From assembly GCA_030762935.1 (NCBI GenBank), contig CM060883.1, forward strand, positions 30,064,501 through 30,128,500: a stretch of 64,000 nucleotides of DNA, in the 5' to 3' direction. A program made the position numbers and the translations under genes. This DNA comes from Hymenopus coronatus (taxonomy: Eukaryota > Arthropoda > Insecta > Mantodea > Hymenopodidae). This document shows positions 40,231 through 44,744 of the stretch, one piece after another (position 1 is the stretch's first letter; each line of letters begins with the position of its first letter). Below the pieces are notes generated by a model that worked only from the letters and a program-made list of their open reading frames with translations, did no database searches and was not told the DNA's origin.

Positions 40231-41059
40231 GTGACACCAAACGAAGATAGCAGTGGTTTAGCTTAGACTTTGACTTGTCCGACACTTGATGTCGCACACA
40301 CTTGGGATTAGGCATCGAAGGAACAACGTTTTACACACGCCATGTAAACAACCTCAGAACGTTCTAAACGAAACACATAACCAAATCCACATGCTACATT
40401 TTCCATTATTAAGGTGACCTGTGCCGCGCCGGCGTTTCTATCCAAACGCCCCTACACCACGCGATTGGGACCTTCGCTACCAGCCGGCATCTCTCTTGGA
40501 GTGGGCCAGGCACGTGTTTGTGGTTATGTACGACTGCCTAATCTATGGTCATTTTATGACAGCTTTTGTATGTACCGAATTTAGAGCTGAAAATGATATT
40601 CACGTATCACGTACGGTGTGACCAACAAGGTCCACATCTTCGTTTGGTGTCGTTTTGAAACACCCTGTATATAATACTGCTACTGCTTTATTAACATTAC
40701 TTTCCTTAATTATTTCTTAATATTTCATAAATCAGGTAGGGGTTTTGTTTATAAAATTTTCCCTGACAGCTTATGACTTGTTGAAATGTGAAAGTGATGT
40801 ATGTTGCAGCTTGCTCAAGATGAAGACAGCAGGAGTACTCAACAAGCTACGAGTTGAGACATTACCCCAGACACTACCTCCACCAAGGGATCCCATGGTG
40901 CGAGTTTCATTCGAGGACATCTTACCCTTGCTGGCGGTCCTCGCTGCGGGCACATTGCTGTCCTTGCTGGTGCTCCTCGTTGAGCACGAGCTGCACTGGA
41001 TACTGCGACATCGCAGAAACCTCTTCCTCAAGCGCAAAACTGCATGGCATAGACGGTAA
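5072..41059 (+). CDS. Ionotropic receptor (IR), nine exons, complete
   Basis: Predicted ligand-gated cation channel of the arthropod ionotropic receptor family, relatives of ionotropic glutamate receptors that act in chemosensory neuron membranes, usually with a co-receptor. Coding exons are 5072-5207, 9907-10091, 17682-17975, 21638-21738, 23959-24135, 26441-26661, 28657-28874, 34205-34467 and 40810-41059. All junctions are GT/AG and phase-consistent, giving 1845 nt or 614 residues, normal for an IR. The order is signal peptide (1-19), short amino-terminal region (20-205), S1 lobe (about 206-298), TM1 (322-343), pore loop (357-371), TM3 (about 386-410), S2 lobe (about 420-555) and TM4 (569-589). 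S1 keeps R284 in TISRIKVVDFT, the position that binds the ligand carboxylate in glutamate receptors. The pore helix carries STYLAAVIVLGAYSGAL in place of SYTANLAAF. IR75-type is my best guess from VFIKQ, CQQ and the LYQRRSDLQG segment; a lineage-specific divergent IR is the alternative. Confidence 0.93.
5318..5735 (-). repeat. SINE-D, two tandem tRNA-like units
   Basis: Units at about 5318-5560 and 5569-5735 each read, on the minus strand, CCATGGTAGCTCAGTGGCAG (A box), a CCGGCT stretch, GGTTCAAATCCCGGCTATGG (B box) and a shared downstream body. The acceptor arms can pair but the T arm and anticodon arm do not fold as a working tRNA, so these are SINE units. They lie at the start of IR intron 1. 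Confidence 0.82.
5741..5850 (+). repeat. SINE-D, third unit, opposite orientation
   Basis: GGCAGAGCAACTGGCTAGAG, then GGTTCGAATCCCGGCTATGG, then the family tail TTTTTCAGTCTGATTCTACC. With the two minus-strand units it makes an inverted cluster. Confidence 0.78.
5950..6803 (-). repeat. R1 copy, nearly complete
   Basis: Runs from the right-end side (TAATGCTAAAGCATTAGCAG) to the left-end palindrome remnant at TAGTACGTGTAGAGAAAC. Lies in IR intron 1. Confidence 0.88.
6804..7290 (+). repeat. R1 copy, middle to right part
   Basis: Starts at TTTTTTCAAAAATGACTAAC and carries TTGGATTTTCTGTGAATAGC and the Tyr-codon-like TTGTACTTAGAAGAAAG tract. It abuts the preceding reverse copy head to head. Confidence 0.82.
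7470..8082 (+). repeat. R1 copy, middle to right end
   Basis: From AGAATGAAAAGTCGCTTAAT to the right end ATATGAATGGAGCGCATCAG. Strongly diverged, with a 13-base A run at 7639. Confidence 0.78.
8330..8390 (-). repeat. tRNA-like SINE remnant
   Basis: On the minus strand, GAGTTCGAATCTCGG resembles a B box with its T-arm stem. No clear A box, so only a fragment. Confidence 0.35.
8478..8694 (-). mobile_element. mariner 3' end fragment
   Basis: It starts with GAGGGCCATTTTTTTCAAC, the same terminus as the element at 51452-52125. On the minus strand it encodes remnants of the transposase C-terminus (KCLNIFGDYVEK-like). It is cut off by an R1 copy at 8695. Confidence 0.75.
8695..9562 (-). repeat. 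R1 copy, complete
   Basis: From CTTCCATTCACATGTCTTTC to the palindrome remnant and GTGTAGAGAAAGTAAAA. A good full-length minus-strand copy in IR intron 1; frames at 9027 and 9338 are repeat-derived. Confidence 0.92.
9907..10091 (+). CDS. IR exon 2: amino-terminal domain
   Basis: It follows acceptor TTTCAG (ends 9906) and ends at GAG before donor GTATAT. It encodes residues 46-107, starting DFHIGAELHRIQKELSSL and ending QLVLEE. The region is extracellular and weakly conserved among IRs; an NTSS sequon at N73 could be glycosylated. It starts two bases into a codon and ends on a codon boundary, as its neighbours require. Confidence 0.82.
10092..10849. other. IR intron 2, no recognised element
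   Basis: AT-rich intron sequence; I see no gene, SINE or R1 landmark. A 12-base A run lies at about 10768. Confidence 0.5.
10852..11675. mobile_element. MITE with 27-bp perfect terminal inverted repeats
   Basis: The ends 10852-10878 and 11649-11675 (CAGGGTTATTCTAAATTAGT...) are exact inverted copies and are flanked by TA on both sides (10850-10851, 11676-11677), as in Tc1/mariner/IS630 elements. Inside, on the plus strand near 11380-11450, LWGYVKDSVYNPPLPTNLDEL resembles the C-terminal part of an IS630-type transposase (LWGYVK pattern). It is a deletion derivative of an autonomous element and carries a SINE-E insertion. Identical ends suggest recent movement. Confidence 0.88.
11050..11285 (+). 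repeat. SINE-E inside the MITE
   Basis: tRNA-like head with GGGTTCGAGTCCCGCCTTGG (B box), then a GTGTTATATGTTTGTGTATG body, a CCGGAGTC...GACTCCGG hairpin (about 11241-11265) and a short poly-A tail at 11273-11284. It matches the minus-strand copy at 46770-47005. Confidence 0.78.
13290..13715 (+). pseudogene. LINE endonuclease fragment
   Basis: A 141-codon remnant of the LINE apurinic endonuclease. HSYNPAFLPDILDTAL and LESDHCPVLVSF are conserved endonuclease blocks; the SDH triad end is intact. Upstream blocks are in other frames. Confidence 0.8.
14324..14689 (+). pseudogene. LINE reverse transcriptase fragment
   Basis: A 121-codon stretch with RT blocks 0-3: SSYRPISLLHSLSKLF, NNIIPVFQFSFRPQHSAVHQ and the metal-binding block VVLLDVAQTFVKVLYPGLL. 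The first catalytic Asp is kept but the second acidic position is lost. Confidence 0.85.
15841..15864 (+). repeat. Poly-A run
   Basis: 24 consecutive A. It could be the tail of the LINE upstream. Confidence 0.8.
15870..16060 (+). repeat. Flanking repeat, left half
   Basis: Contains CAGAATTTTTCTTGAAGGTATCCATCACTG; 16985-17140 repeats the same order with CAGAATTTTTCCTGAAGGCATCCATCAC. Identity unknown. Confidence 0.6.
16060..16980 (-). repeat. R1 copy with (TC)n tract
   Basis: Full-length minus-strand copy ending GCTAGAGAAAGTA. Its GT/CA site has grown into (TC)n at 16782-16810. It is flanked by two related sequences (15870-16060 and 16985-17140) that may be one older repeat split by the insertion. 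Confidence 0.87.
16985..17140 (+). repeat. Flanking repeat, right half
   Basis: Direct relative of 15870-16060, diverged by several percent, separated from it by an R1 copy. Confidence 0.6.
17141..17681. other. End of IR intron 2/3 region, no recognised element
   Basis: No gene or repeat landmark; pyrimidine-rich just before the exon 3 acceptor. Confidence 0.5.
17682..17975 (+). CDS. IR exon 3: amino-terminal domain to linker
   Basis: The acceptor is TTCTAACAG and the donor GTAAGT. It encodes 98 residues (108-205), open throughout and in phase 0 at both ends. The segment LYQRRSDLQGLVIKSA near its end is the typical IR stretch just before the S1 lobe, where one or two basic residues precede a DLxG turn. 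Base composition is clearly higher in GC than in the introns. Confidence 0.9.
18428..19125 (+). mobile_element. 5'-truncated non-LTR retrotransposon inside Tc1
   Basis: RRLQVVQNRALRMIYDTGY to RDALGPLA (18430-18696) is the C-terminal tail typical of Jockey/I-type reverse transcriptase proteins. A GC-rich 3' region follows to about 19125 and contains a 5S rRNA-like stretch. The Tc1 transposase resumes on the other side, so this piece inserted into the transposon. Boundaries are approximate. Confidence 0.8.
18866..18950 (+). repeat. 5S rRNA-like stretch in a LINE 3' region
   Basis: GTCGAGTTAAGCAGCATCGA followed by TGGTCACCACTTGGGTGGGT and GACCACC resembles the 5S rRNA internal promoter region (box A, intermediate element and box C order). 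The 5' third of 5S rRNA is not recognisable, so it is not a 5S gene. Confidence 0.65.
19953..20300. other. IR intron 3, no recognised element
   Basis: AT-rich; nothing recognised before the R3 repeat. Confidence 0.45.
20300..20625 (+). repeat. R3 dispersed repeat, copy 1
   Basis: Landmarks TGTGTACTTTCCAAAAGTCT, TTAATGTGCTTTTGAAAG, GGAGTGCCTATTCATAAGCA and GTTGATGGTTAAACTGTGCC recur in order at 44745-45060. No coding content. Confidence 0.75.
20866..20995 (+). repeat. SINE-D copy
   Basis: ACTATGGTAGCTCAGTGGTC (A box), then a decayed B box AGTTCAAATCCTATGGCATT, then the family tail TTCTTCAGTCTGACTGTGCC. Confidence 0.75.
21058..21490 (+). repeat. R4 repeat, copy upstream of IR exon 4
   Basis: Shares ordered blocks with 23450-23860: GGTGACTAATAGAACGCTGA, GTTCATGGTTAGGAATAGAC, AAGTTTAGCCTGTGGCTTGC and GAATAGTGGAGTGAGTAAAG. 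It begins with a sequence like an R1 right end (GAACACATCAGATTTTAT). Confidence 0.78.
21638..21738 (+). CDS. IR exon 4: start of S1 lobe
   Basis: A short exon between acceptor CTCACCAG and donor GTAACT, encoding residues 206-238 plus two bases of codon 239. GYDVDGYIGQVWKVLEKAMNF matches the IR/iGluR pattern in which a GYxG turn leads into an amphipathic helix ending in NF. The split codon AG|C gives S239. Confidence 0.93.
21739..22505. other. IR intron 4, first part, no recognised element
   Basis: Low-complexity AT-rich intron with no landmark I recognise. Confidence 0.45.
22510..23130 (-). repeat. R1 copy, middle to left end
   Basis: From AAAGCTGAAACCAAAAACAA to the terminal palindrome and CGTGTAGAGAAAGTAAAA. 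The overlapping open frames on both strands here are repeat-derived. Confidence 0.9.
23450..23860 (+). repeat. R4 repeat, copy upstream of IR exon 5
   Basis: Direct relative of 21058-21490 and ends about 100 bp before the exon 5 acceptor, as the other copy ends about 150 bp before exon 4. GAGAATAGTGGAGTGAGTAA is almost identical in both. Confidence 0.78.
23959..24135 (+). CDS. IR exon 5: S1 ligand-binding lobe
   Basis: The acceptor is CGTTTTAG and the donor GTGAGT. It encodes residues 239-297 plus two bases of 298. NGSWDGMIGMILRHEVQMG is the canonical S1 core, and TISRIKVVDFTIP follows. R284 is kept. The Thr that contacts the ligand backbone in glutamate receptors (Thr480 of GluA2) appears to be V279 or M280, so glutamate itself is an unlikely ligand. 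Confidence 0.96.
24200..24880 (-). repeat. Two R1 copies, one joined into the other
   Basis: 24200-24345 is a right-end piece; at 24350 a second right end (AATCTAATGTGTTCCATTCA) starts and runs to about 24865. The second contains (AT)n(GT)n at 24711-24759 at its AAAAAATGTATAT site. Confidence 0.82.
24711..24759 (+). repeat. (AT)n(GT)n microsatellite
   Basis: About 13 AT units followed by about 11 GT units. Confidence 0.9.
24862..25545 (+). repeat. R2 repeat, first of two direct copies
   Basis: Matches 25742-26385 along its whole length: GATCTCATTCACATCATGCA, TATTAATATTTTCAGCATTT, GAATAAGAATTGTCCTAGGT, GTAGATGTATTGTTGACCTA and ATTATTAGTTTGGAATTTCA. Not coding. Confidence 0.85.
25742..26385 (+). 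repeat. R2 repeat, second direct copy
   Basis: Diverged copy at a spacing of about 880 bp, ending 56 bp before the IR exon 6 acceptor. Many substitutions and small gaps show an old duplication. Confidence 0.85.
26441..26661 (+). CDS. IR exon 6: TM1 and pore loop
   Basis: Two AG acceptors lie close together, at 26418 and 26440. Only the second keeps the frame with exon 5 (AA|G, K298) and continues FFKVFIKQ as IRs do, so I chose it. It encodes the linker with DWGKYLMPF, TM1 (residues 322-343) and the pore helix (FDAFFFAYAAFCQQ). The donor is GTGGGT. Confidence 0.93.
26790..27080 (-). repeat. SINE-A copy
   Basis: GACGCTCTTTATTTGCTGTG to GGTTTGAACC-like B box at about 27030 (GAGTTTGAACCCGCAACATG). 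The tRNA head beyond is decayed. In IR intron 6. Confidence 0.83.
27081..27484. other. IR intron 6, no recognised element
   Basis: No landmark recognised. Confidence 0.45.
27485..28290 (+). repeat. R1 copy, nearly complete
   Basis: Palindrome remnant (GTAGTATGTAATTAGTATAT) to the right end GTGAATAGCACACATCAGAT. A 60-base GT-rich tract at about 27615-27675. Confidence 0.88.
28390..28520 (-). repeat. tRNA-like SINE fragment
   Basis: On the minus strand, a B box GGGTTCGATTCCAGACTGGG follows AGTGAGCTGACTTCTCACTGG. Different from families A to E in its body. Confidence 0.5.
28535..28635 (-). repeat. R1 left-end fragment next to IR exon 7
   Basis: CCAACATGTATTTCCACTGG, AATCTCGTTATTGAAGTTTTG and ACGTGGTAGAGACAG match the R1 left end. 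It stops 21 bp before the exon 7 acceptor. Confidence 0.72.
28657..28874 (+). CDS. IR exon 7: TM3 gate and start of S2
   Basis: The acceptor is TGTTTTCAG and the donor GTGAGT after ATG. It covers residues 372-444. The gating helix reads STYLAAVIVLGAYSGALVSS, a diverged form of the iGluR gate with the small-residue AAYSA pattern of IRs. S2 begins with LNGKYELGVPKRSAIHNMF; the iGluR S-T pair that holds the ligand is S437-A438 here. Confidence 0.95.
29005..29850. repeat. R1 left-end piece (+) joined to an R1 copy (-)
   Basis: 29005-29109 is a forward left end, cut in its A-rich tract. 29110-29850 is a reverse copy from CTTCCATTCACATGACTTTT to TCTCTATACACTACACT. Confidence 0.85.
29851..30475 (+). 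repeat. R1 copy, interior deletion
   Basis: From AAGGATTTTTAGAAAAACAC to TGCGAATAGAACACACCAG, with about 130 bp of the middle missing after GAGACACGAAGATTTT. Confidence 0.82.
30640..31035 (+). repeat. R1 copy, middle to right part
   Basis: From AAACGTATATCTTAAATGTT (with GGGAATAGCTTCTGAAGATC) to TTCCCTTCTACTTGCGAG. Confidence 0.75.
31288..32172 (-). repeat. R1 copy, complete
   Basis: CTGTTACACTCACATGACTT to the palindrome ACACTATGTACATAGTACAT and AGAGAAAGTAAA. In IR intron 7. Confidence 0.92.
32173..32929. other. IR intron 7, mostly unrecognised
   Basis: Contains a (CTAC/CCAT)n tract at about 32574-32611 and one R1 right-end fragment at 32700-32760 (GTGTTACATTCACATGGCTT). The rest is unassigned. 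Confidence 0.5.
32930..33790 (-). repeat. R1 copy with (CA)n, nearly complete
   Basis: TCTAAGTGTTCCACAATC to GCTAGAGAAAATAAAAA. (CA)n at 33556-33578. A R5 fragment (33655-33720) interrupts its left part. Confidence 0.85.
33655..33720 (+). repeat. R5 short repeat, copy 1
   Basis: CCTTACTTGAAATGAGGCAC and GAGAAGTAAATGGAAATGGA recur at 34675-34720 and 35930-35970. Confidence 0.75.
34205..34467 (+). CDS. IR exon 8: S2 ligand-binding lobe
   Basis: The acceptor is TCTTTCCAG and the donor GTGAGT. It encodes residues 445-531. YAFIGPLEF is the usual S2 pattern, with E490 near the position of the acidic residue that binds the ligand amino group in glutamate receptors. It ends VAKGNPYIGLLNH, the common approach to the last helices. 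The split codon AA|C gives N532. Confidence 0.94.
34620..34870 (-). repeat. R5 copy 2 joined to SINE-A tail
   Basis: R5 (TGAAATGAGGCACTACGAGA) leads straight into the reverse SINE-A tail (AGACACTCTTTAACTACTGT) up to CGTAAATCTACGACTA, suggesting that R5 is the 5'-side flank carried with SINE-A, or a composite SINE. In IR intron 8. Confidence 0.7.
35010..35265 (+). repeat. Repeat pair with GGCGCCCTTAAA ends
   Basis: GGGCCATCAACTGCTGGTTATTAGCGCCCTT-type sequence (about 35033-35066) recurs as GGGCGCTCAACTGCCTAGGA to TTGGCGCCCTTAAA (35219-35256). A short dispersed repeat of unknown type. Confidence 0.55.
35266..35868. other. IR intron 8, no recognised element
   Basis: Slightly higher GC at 35500-35720 but no convincing frame or element. 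Confidence 0.4.
35869..36018 (-). repeat. R5 copy 3 joined to a SINE-A tail piece
   Basis: GCCTACACTTCGTGGTGGTT, TGAAATGAGGCACTAGGAGA, then GACACTCTTTTAACTACTGT, cut at TCTCGGAG. Confidence 0.7.
36019..36639. other. IR intron 8, no recognised element
   Basis: AT-rich with pyrimidine-rich stretches; nothing recognised. Confidence 0.45.
36640..37412 (+). repeat. R1 copy, nearly complete
   Basis: Weak palindrome, AAAATTCGATACCTAGAATT, and the right end CATGAGGATGGAGCATATCA. Confidence 0.87.
37413..37959. other. IR intron 8, no recognised element
   Basis: AT-rich; nothing recognised. Confidence 0.45.
37960..38583 (-). repeat. R1 copy, truncated, with long poly-A
   Basis: From TGCTTTACACTCACGTGACT to GATCTTTTTCTAAAAA. 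A 31-base A run lies at about 38193-38223. It ends exactly where the next copy begins. Confidence 0.87.
38584..39482 (-). repeat. R1 copy, complete reference for the minus strand
   Basis: Right end TCTGATGTGTTCCATTCACA to the palindrome and GTAGAGAATGTAAAAA. All internal landmarks are present in the expected order. Confidence 0.93.
39523..39695 (-). repeat. R1 right-end fragment
   Basis: GTGCTCAATTCATATTACTT to GCTAAAGCGATTTTCTCG. Confidence 0.75.
39790..40115 (+). repeat. R1-like fragment, highly diverged
   Basis: CCAATATTACGTTTTCAGC, a GTGTGCG tract and GAAAAGTCGGTTGAATATGT follow the R1 order with many changes. Confidence 0.55.
40192..40672. mobile_element. Probable MITE next to a (CA)n tract
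   Basis: 40228-40248 (AAAGTGACACCAAACGAAGA) is repeated inverted at 40636-40656, and the right end continues GAAACACCCTGTAT, like the terminus ACAGGGTGTTTCAAAA seen at 47076. The left terminus is replaced by (GC)n(CA)n at 40192-40227. The inner 40415-40560 is GC-rich and unidentified. It lies 138 bp before the IR exon 9 acceptor. Confidence 0.65.
40810..41059 (+). CDS. IR exon 9: TM4 and C-terminus, stop TAA
   Basis: The acceptor is ATGTTGCAG. LLKMKTAGVLNKLR closes the S2 lobe, SFEDILPLLAVLAAG leads into TM4 (residues 569-589), and a short, very basic tail (RHRRNLFLKRKTAWHRR) is cytoplasmic. SFEDILPLL with a basic tail is typical of IR C-termini. The protein ends at TAA 41057-41059. Confidence 0.94.
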
Positions 41060-42030
41060 CATAGTCGCCCTCCAACCAAATATCCAGCAGGACACAGTAA
41101 GGCTACACTTGTGGGGGAGTGGAGTTTTTTCATTGATACTGGGCGTGAAAGATGGCTTAATTTTGCTCAGAGGCCTCTTTATCAGGCGTGAGGTTCTTTT
41201 ACGTGCCGCAAATCTTCGACACGGGACCAACGGCTTTACTTCCCTTCCGAAGGAAGCCATGGTAACGTGCTTGTGATGTTGGACGGATTCCTCAATGCAG
41301 CCATTGGTATATTGTACGTCAGACCAAGAGAATAGGATAAAATGAGAGTAATTTCAAACCGGACGACAGGGGAAGAGCCACACATATTCCAAGTACTACA
41401 TCTCCACGCGGGGAGCGCAAGTAGCCCGCGCCACTGGTCTGACTAAACTGACTCCGGTCTACAGACGACTTCCAATGCCATCCCACCGCCGAGAGCTGTA
41501 TTTCCGCAGCACATCAGCAACACGGAACGGCGCCACCACCACAATCCTCGCCGACTCTTACAACCCTGAAAGAGATCGGTTGGATGAAATGGAGATGAAA
41601 TGAAGGGACATGCTTTCGGGGGAATGACGATATCTCTCCATGACCGGGGAAAAAACCCAAAAATCATGGGTCAGAGAGGTCACAGCCTTCCTAATGCTAG
41701 TCTCAGACGAAACTTGTAATGGACTGATGCATCTGCACCCCACCCTAAAAGTTAATCCTCTGCTTCATTCCCGTTAATGAAGTAGCATTAAAGTTCACCG
41801 GTTTACTGGTAGAGATACCAAAAATGAGTTTAACGCATTGTGTGCAAATACCCAATAAGTCAGAGAGCATAAACACAGTGGGAAATGAGATCTGCTTATT
41901 TGTACTTTGTTCATTTGTGGGATTTATGTACAAAACGTTAGCTACAGAGAGGACTAACAAGACTCATATTGTCAGGAAAAATAAAAAAAGACCCATCCAT
42001 TAGGATATAAATAAATCAAATATGAGAATA
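41060..42030 (+). promoter_or_regulatory. Probable 3' UTR and flank of the IR gene
   Basis: The first canonical AATAAA hexamers after the stop are at 41980-41985 and 42010-42015, so the transcript may run to about 42030 unless it uses a variant signal such as GATAAA near 41335. The interval contains a SINE-A fragment (41120-41262) and a GC-rich stretch at about 41360-41740 that looks unlike the flanks and that I cannot identify. Confidence 0.3.
41120..41262 (-). repeat. SINE-A fragment in the IR 3' UTR
   Basis: GATACTGGGCGTGAAAGATG, TTTTACGTGCCGCAAATC and CTTCCGAAGGAAGCCATGG match the SINE-A body. It starts about 60 bp after the IR stop codon and would be transcribed with the gene. Confidence 0.82.
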
Positions 42031-42524
42031 TTTATCATAATAAAAAGCTTAAAAAAACTTCCCTTAACACGCTGAGAACATTAACAAATGTTATCCTCTA
42101 TTATGCCTCGTAGATGGAGCTCACTCAAGTGCACCTCTTCATTTAGGTACAGATTTTCCACCAATCAGCAAACACATATGCAGCAATCAATACTTTCGCG
42201 TCTATGCACATATCACAACTCTGCCAGCTGTTTCACTGCGTAAGGTAAGGTAAATGCACTTAAGCGTAGAATATTACAATTAATTTATAAATATTTTCAA
42301 CTTACACATGGACGGGCATAGGCGTGTGAAACTTCACTGTAATGACAATTAAGATGCTCGTATGAAAATTATGAAATGAGCAGAGCAAGTTTCATAATCA
42401 TGCTTGTACCTTAATTACTACATTATTTTCTCGTTGCATAATATACCATTATTCGGAACTACTTGGTTGAAAAAAGACTGAAAATGATTTAAAGAAAGAC
42501 GAGTTTTTTTTTTTTTAACTTCTC
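42031..42524. other. IR 3' flank, no recognised element
   Basis: Nothing recognised before the next R1 copy. Confidence 0.45.
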
Positions 42525-43235
42525 TAGCCCGCATGTGCAGTGTAAATTCCATACCGAGATTTCACCGGAAATATATGTTTTGGCTCCCCCTGAATCTAAA
42601 AAAATAGTTTTGGAAAAAGGTCCGTTTGTGTGTCTTTGGACAGCATAGCTCAAAAACGAGCTATGAAAAATACCAAACTTGGTATTTAAGTTTGGTATCT
42701 TTCAAGGATGCCACCCTAAACCACCCTTTAACTCCATGGCACGACAGCTCACGGGGAACCTTGGCCTACCGCCCGGCCGCTGCGTCCCCCATCTCGGTCC
42801 ACTACAGACGTCATGGATGGAGTGCAGTATTGGAGGGTGAGACCTGGAGCCGCTACTTCCCCATCAAGTTGCTCCTCAATTGGCCCCCCCAGGGACCTTA
42901 CGAGGCTGAGCACCCGGGCCTGGTCTCCCAGCGGGGGAAAAATCCCCACGCCGGTACTGGGGATCGAACCCAGGTCTCCCGCTTGGTATGCAGCAACGCT
43001 ACCACCGTGCTAAGGAGACGACCTAAACTACCCTTTACATGAAAAAAATTTCGATCATTTTGATATTCTCAAAAATGGCTGTAACGATTTTGATTACAAT
43101 CTCTTATATTTAAGATATTTACATGGCAAATAAAACGTATACCTTGCATTACATTTACTACACAAAATATGTAGATCACGATAAAACACACAATTTATGT
43201 AATATACATTTTTTTCGTGGAGTTGATCGTTTTTA
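42525..43235 (+). repeat. R1 copy interrupted by SINE-B
   Basis: R1 sequence up to 42730 resumes at 43022 after the SINE. It then has a deletion in the middle (about 43145) and ends at the palindrome of the next copy. Confidence 0.87.
42731..43021 (-). repeat. SINE-B, full-length, with target duplication
   Basis: On the minus strand, TCTCCTTAGCACGGTGGTAG (A box), GACCTGGGTTCGATCCCCAG (B box), then a GC-rich body. It is flanked by 16-bp near-identical repeats at 42715-42730 and 43022-43037 (CCTAAACCACCCTTTA and CCTAAACTACCCTTTA), the target site duplication within R1. Open frames here (42626, 42749, 42813) are SINE-derived. Confidence 0.9.
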
Positions 43236-44105
43236 CTTTCTCCATACGCACTATGTACATAGTGTATAGAGAAAGTATTGCACTCCACCAAAAATTCGAT
43301 ACCGAGATTTCACCGGAAATATATGTTTTAGGGTCCCCAATATACAAAAAAAGCATTTTCACAAAAAGATCCATGTGTGTGTGTCCGTGTGTCCGTGTCT
43401 GTGAACACGATAACTCAAAAACGAAAAGTCGGTAAAATACCAAACTTGGTATTCAAGTTTAGTATCTTCCAGGGATGCGACACGAACATTTTGAGAAAAA
43501 TCCCCCACCCCTAACTACCCTTTACATGGAACTTTTTTAGAAAATTTTGATTTTCTCAAAAATGGCTCTAACGATTTTGATTAAAATTTCGGATATTAAA
43601 CATATTTACCTGACAAATGAAATGTATATCTTGAATTTTCTGGGAATAGCCTCTGAAGAGTAGTTTATTCTGGATGAATTTTACTAAATTTTGAATGACT
43701 GCTAAACCGTAAGAGATGTACAAAAACTTACTACACAAAAAATGTAGAGCACTTTAAAACACACAATTTATGTTATATAAATTTGTTTCGTGGAGTTCGT
43801 CGTTTTTGTGACATTCCTTATTTTTGGTTTCTGCTATGAAAAACGTATACTTTTCTCATACAGGAACTTGTCAATTCCTATCCATATAAACAAAGGAGCT
43901 TCATTGTCATAGCAACCAGCTTTTGACTATCACTTTAACCTACGGTTGTCCCTTATTTCGCTTCTACTTACAAGGAAGCGAGTAATAAGACTATTTCTGC
44001 TAATTTTTTCTGATTAGCATAAAGTGAATAGAAGTATAAGCTTTTTAAGAATTATTTGTTGCAGGGATATGGAGAAAGTCGTGTGAATGGTACACATCAG
44101 ATTTT
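43236..44105 (+). repeat. R1 repeat, near-full reference copy
   Basis: Best forward copy, used to define R1. The left end is a palindrome (about 43236-43276) centred on ATGTACAT inside TTTCTC...GAGAAA. Landmarks in order are AAAATTCGATACCGAGATTT, CACCGGAAATATATG, a GT-rich tract (CCATGTGTGTGTGTCC), GATAACTCAAAAACGAAAAG, a line ending GGATGCGACACGAA, CTTTACATGGAA, TTGAATTTTCTGGGAATAGC, CTAAACCGTAAGAGATG, CTTATACTTTTCTCATAC and TCTACTTACAAGGAAGC. The right end is TGTAGAGAAAGT-type sequence followed by a small hairpin, ATGTG...CACAT, and CAGATTTTT. The outer ACTTTCTCTAC and GTAGAGAAAGT motifs are inverted relative to each other. I find no protein-coding capacity. Confidence 0.9.
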
Positions 44106-44722
44106 TTAAATATTCCTTGTTATTGGTTTCAACCTTAAAAAGCTTATACTTTTCTCATACAGGAATTTGCCAACTCCTGTCTATACAAACCAATGAGCTT
44201 TAGTCACATAGCAACCAGCATTTAGCTATCACTTTAACCTATGGTACTCCCTTATTTTGCTTATACATGCAAGGAAAAATAAATGTAAATAGCGTGTTAT
44301 TTATGGCCGCTCTTTAACTACTGTGTTTCTCAGCGTCCCGTTCTAAATTGGGCGTGAAATTACCGCTTAATTTTGCTCAGAGGCCTCTCTAGCAGGCTTG
44401 AGGTTCTTTTACGTGTCATAAATCTACGACAGGGACCAACGCCTTTACTTCCCTTCCGAAGGAAGCCATGCTAAGGATTTTTACACCCGAAAAAATCCAT
44501 CCTCCTCCGCCGGGTTTGAACCCGCGACCTTGGTCATATGAAGTTAGCATGGCAACCATTACACCACGGAGTGCGACAAGTTGCAAGGAAGCAAGTAATA
44601 AGACTATTTCTGCTAATTTTTTCTCGATTAGCATGAAGTAAATAGAAGTATTAACTTTTTAACAATACTTTGTTATGGAGATGTAGAGAAAGTCATGTGA
44701 ATGGAACACATATAATTTTATT
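44106..44722 (+). repeat. R1 right part interrupted by SINE-A
   Basis: TTCCTTGTTATTGGTTTCAA to the SINE at 44277; resumes TGCAAGGAAGCAAGTAATAA after it, ending GTGAATGGAACACATATAA. Confidence 0.9.
44277..44581 (-). repeat. SINE-A, full-length, with target duplication
   Basis: The minus-strand head contains GTGGTGTAATGGTTGCCATG and the B box GGGTTCAAACCCGGCGGAGG. The 9-bp duplication TGCAAGGAA is at 44268-44276 and 44582-44590, proving insertion into R1. Confidence 0.93.
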
Positions 44723-44744
44723 TTAGCTCTAATTGGTGTAAAAA

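Noticed and set aside
40421..40621. Possible extra IR exon before exon 9.
   Set aside because: Exon 8 joins exon 9 directly in phase; the translation does not resemble an IR, and the region lies between inverted repeats of a probable MITE.
42626..43042. 138-codon frame as a gene.
   Set aside because: It crosses an R1/SINE-B boundary and reads through the SINE head.
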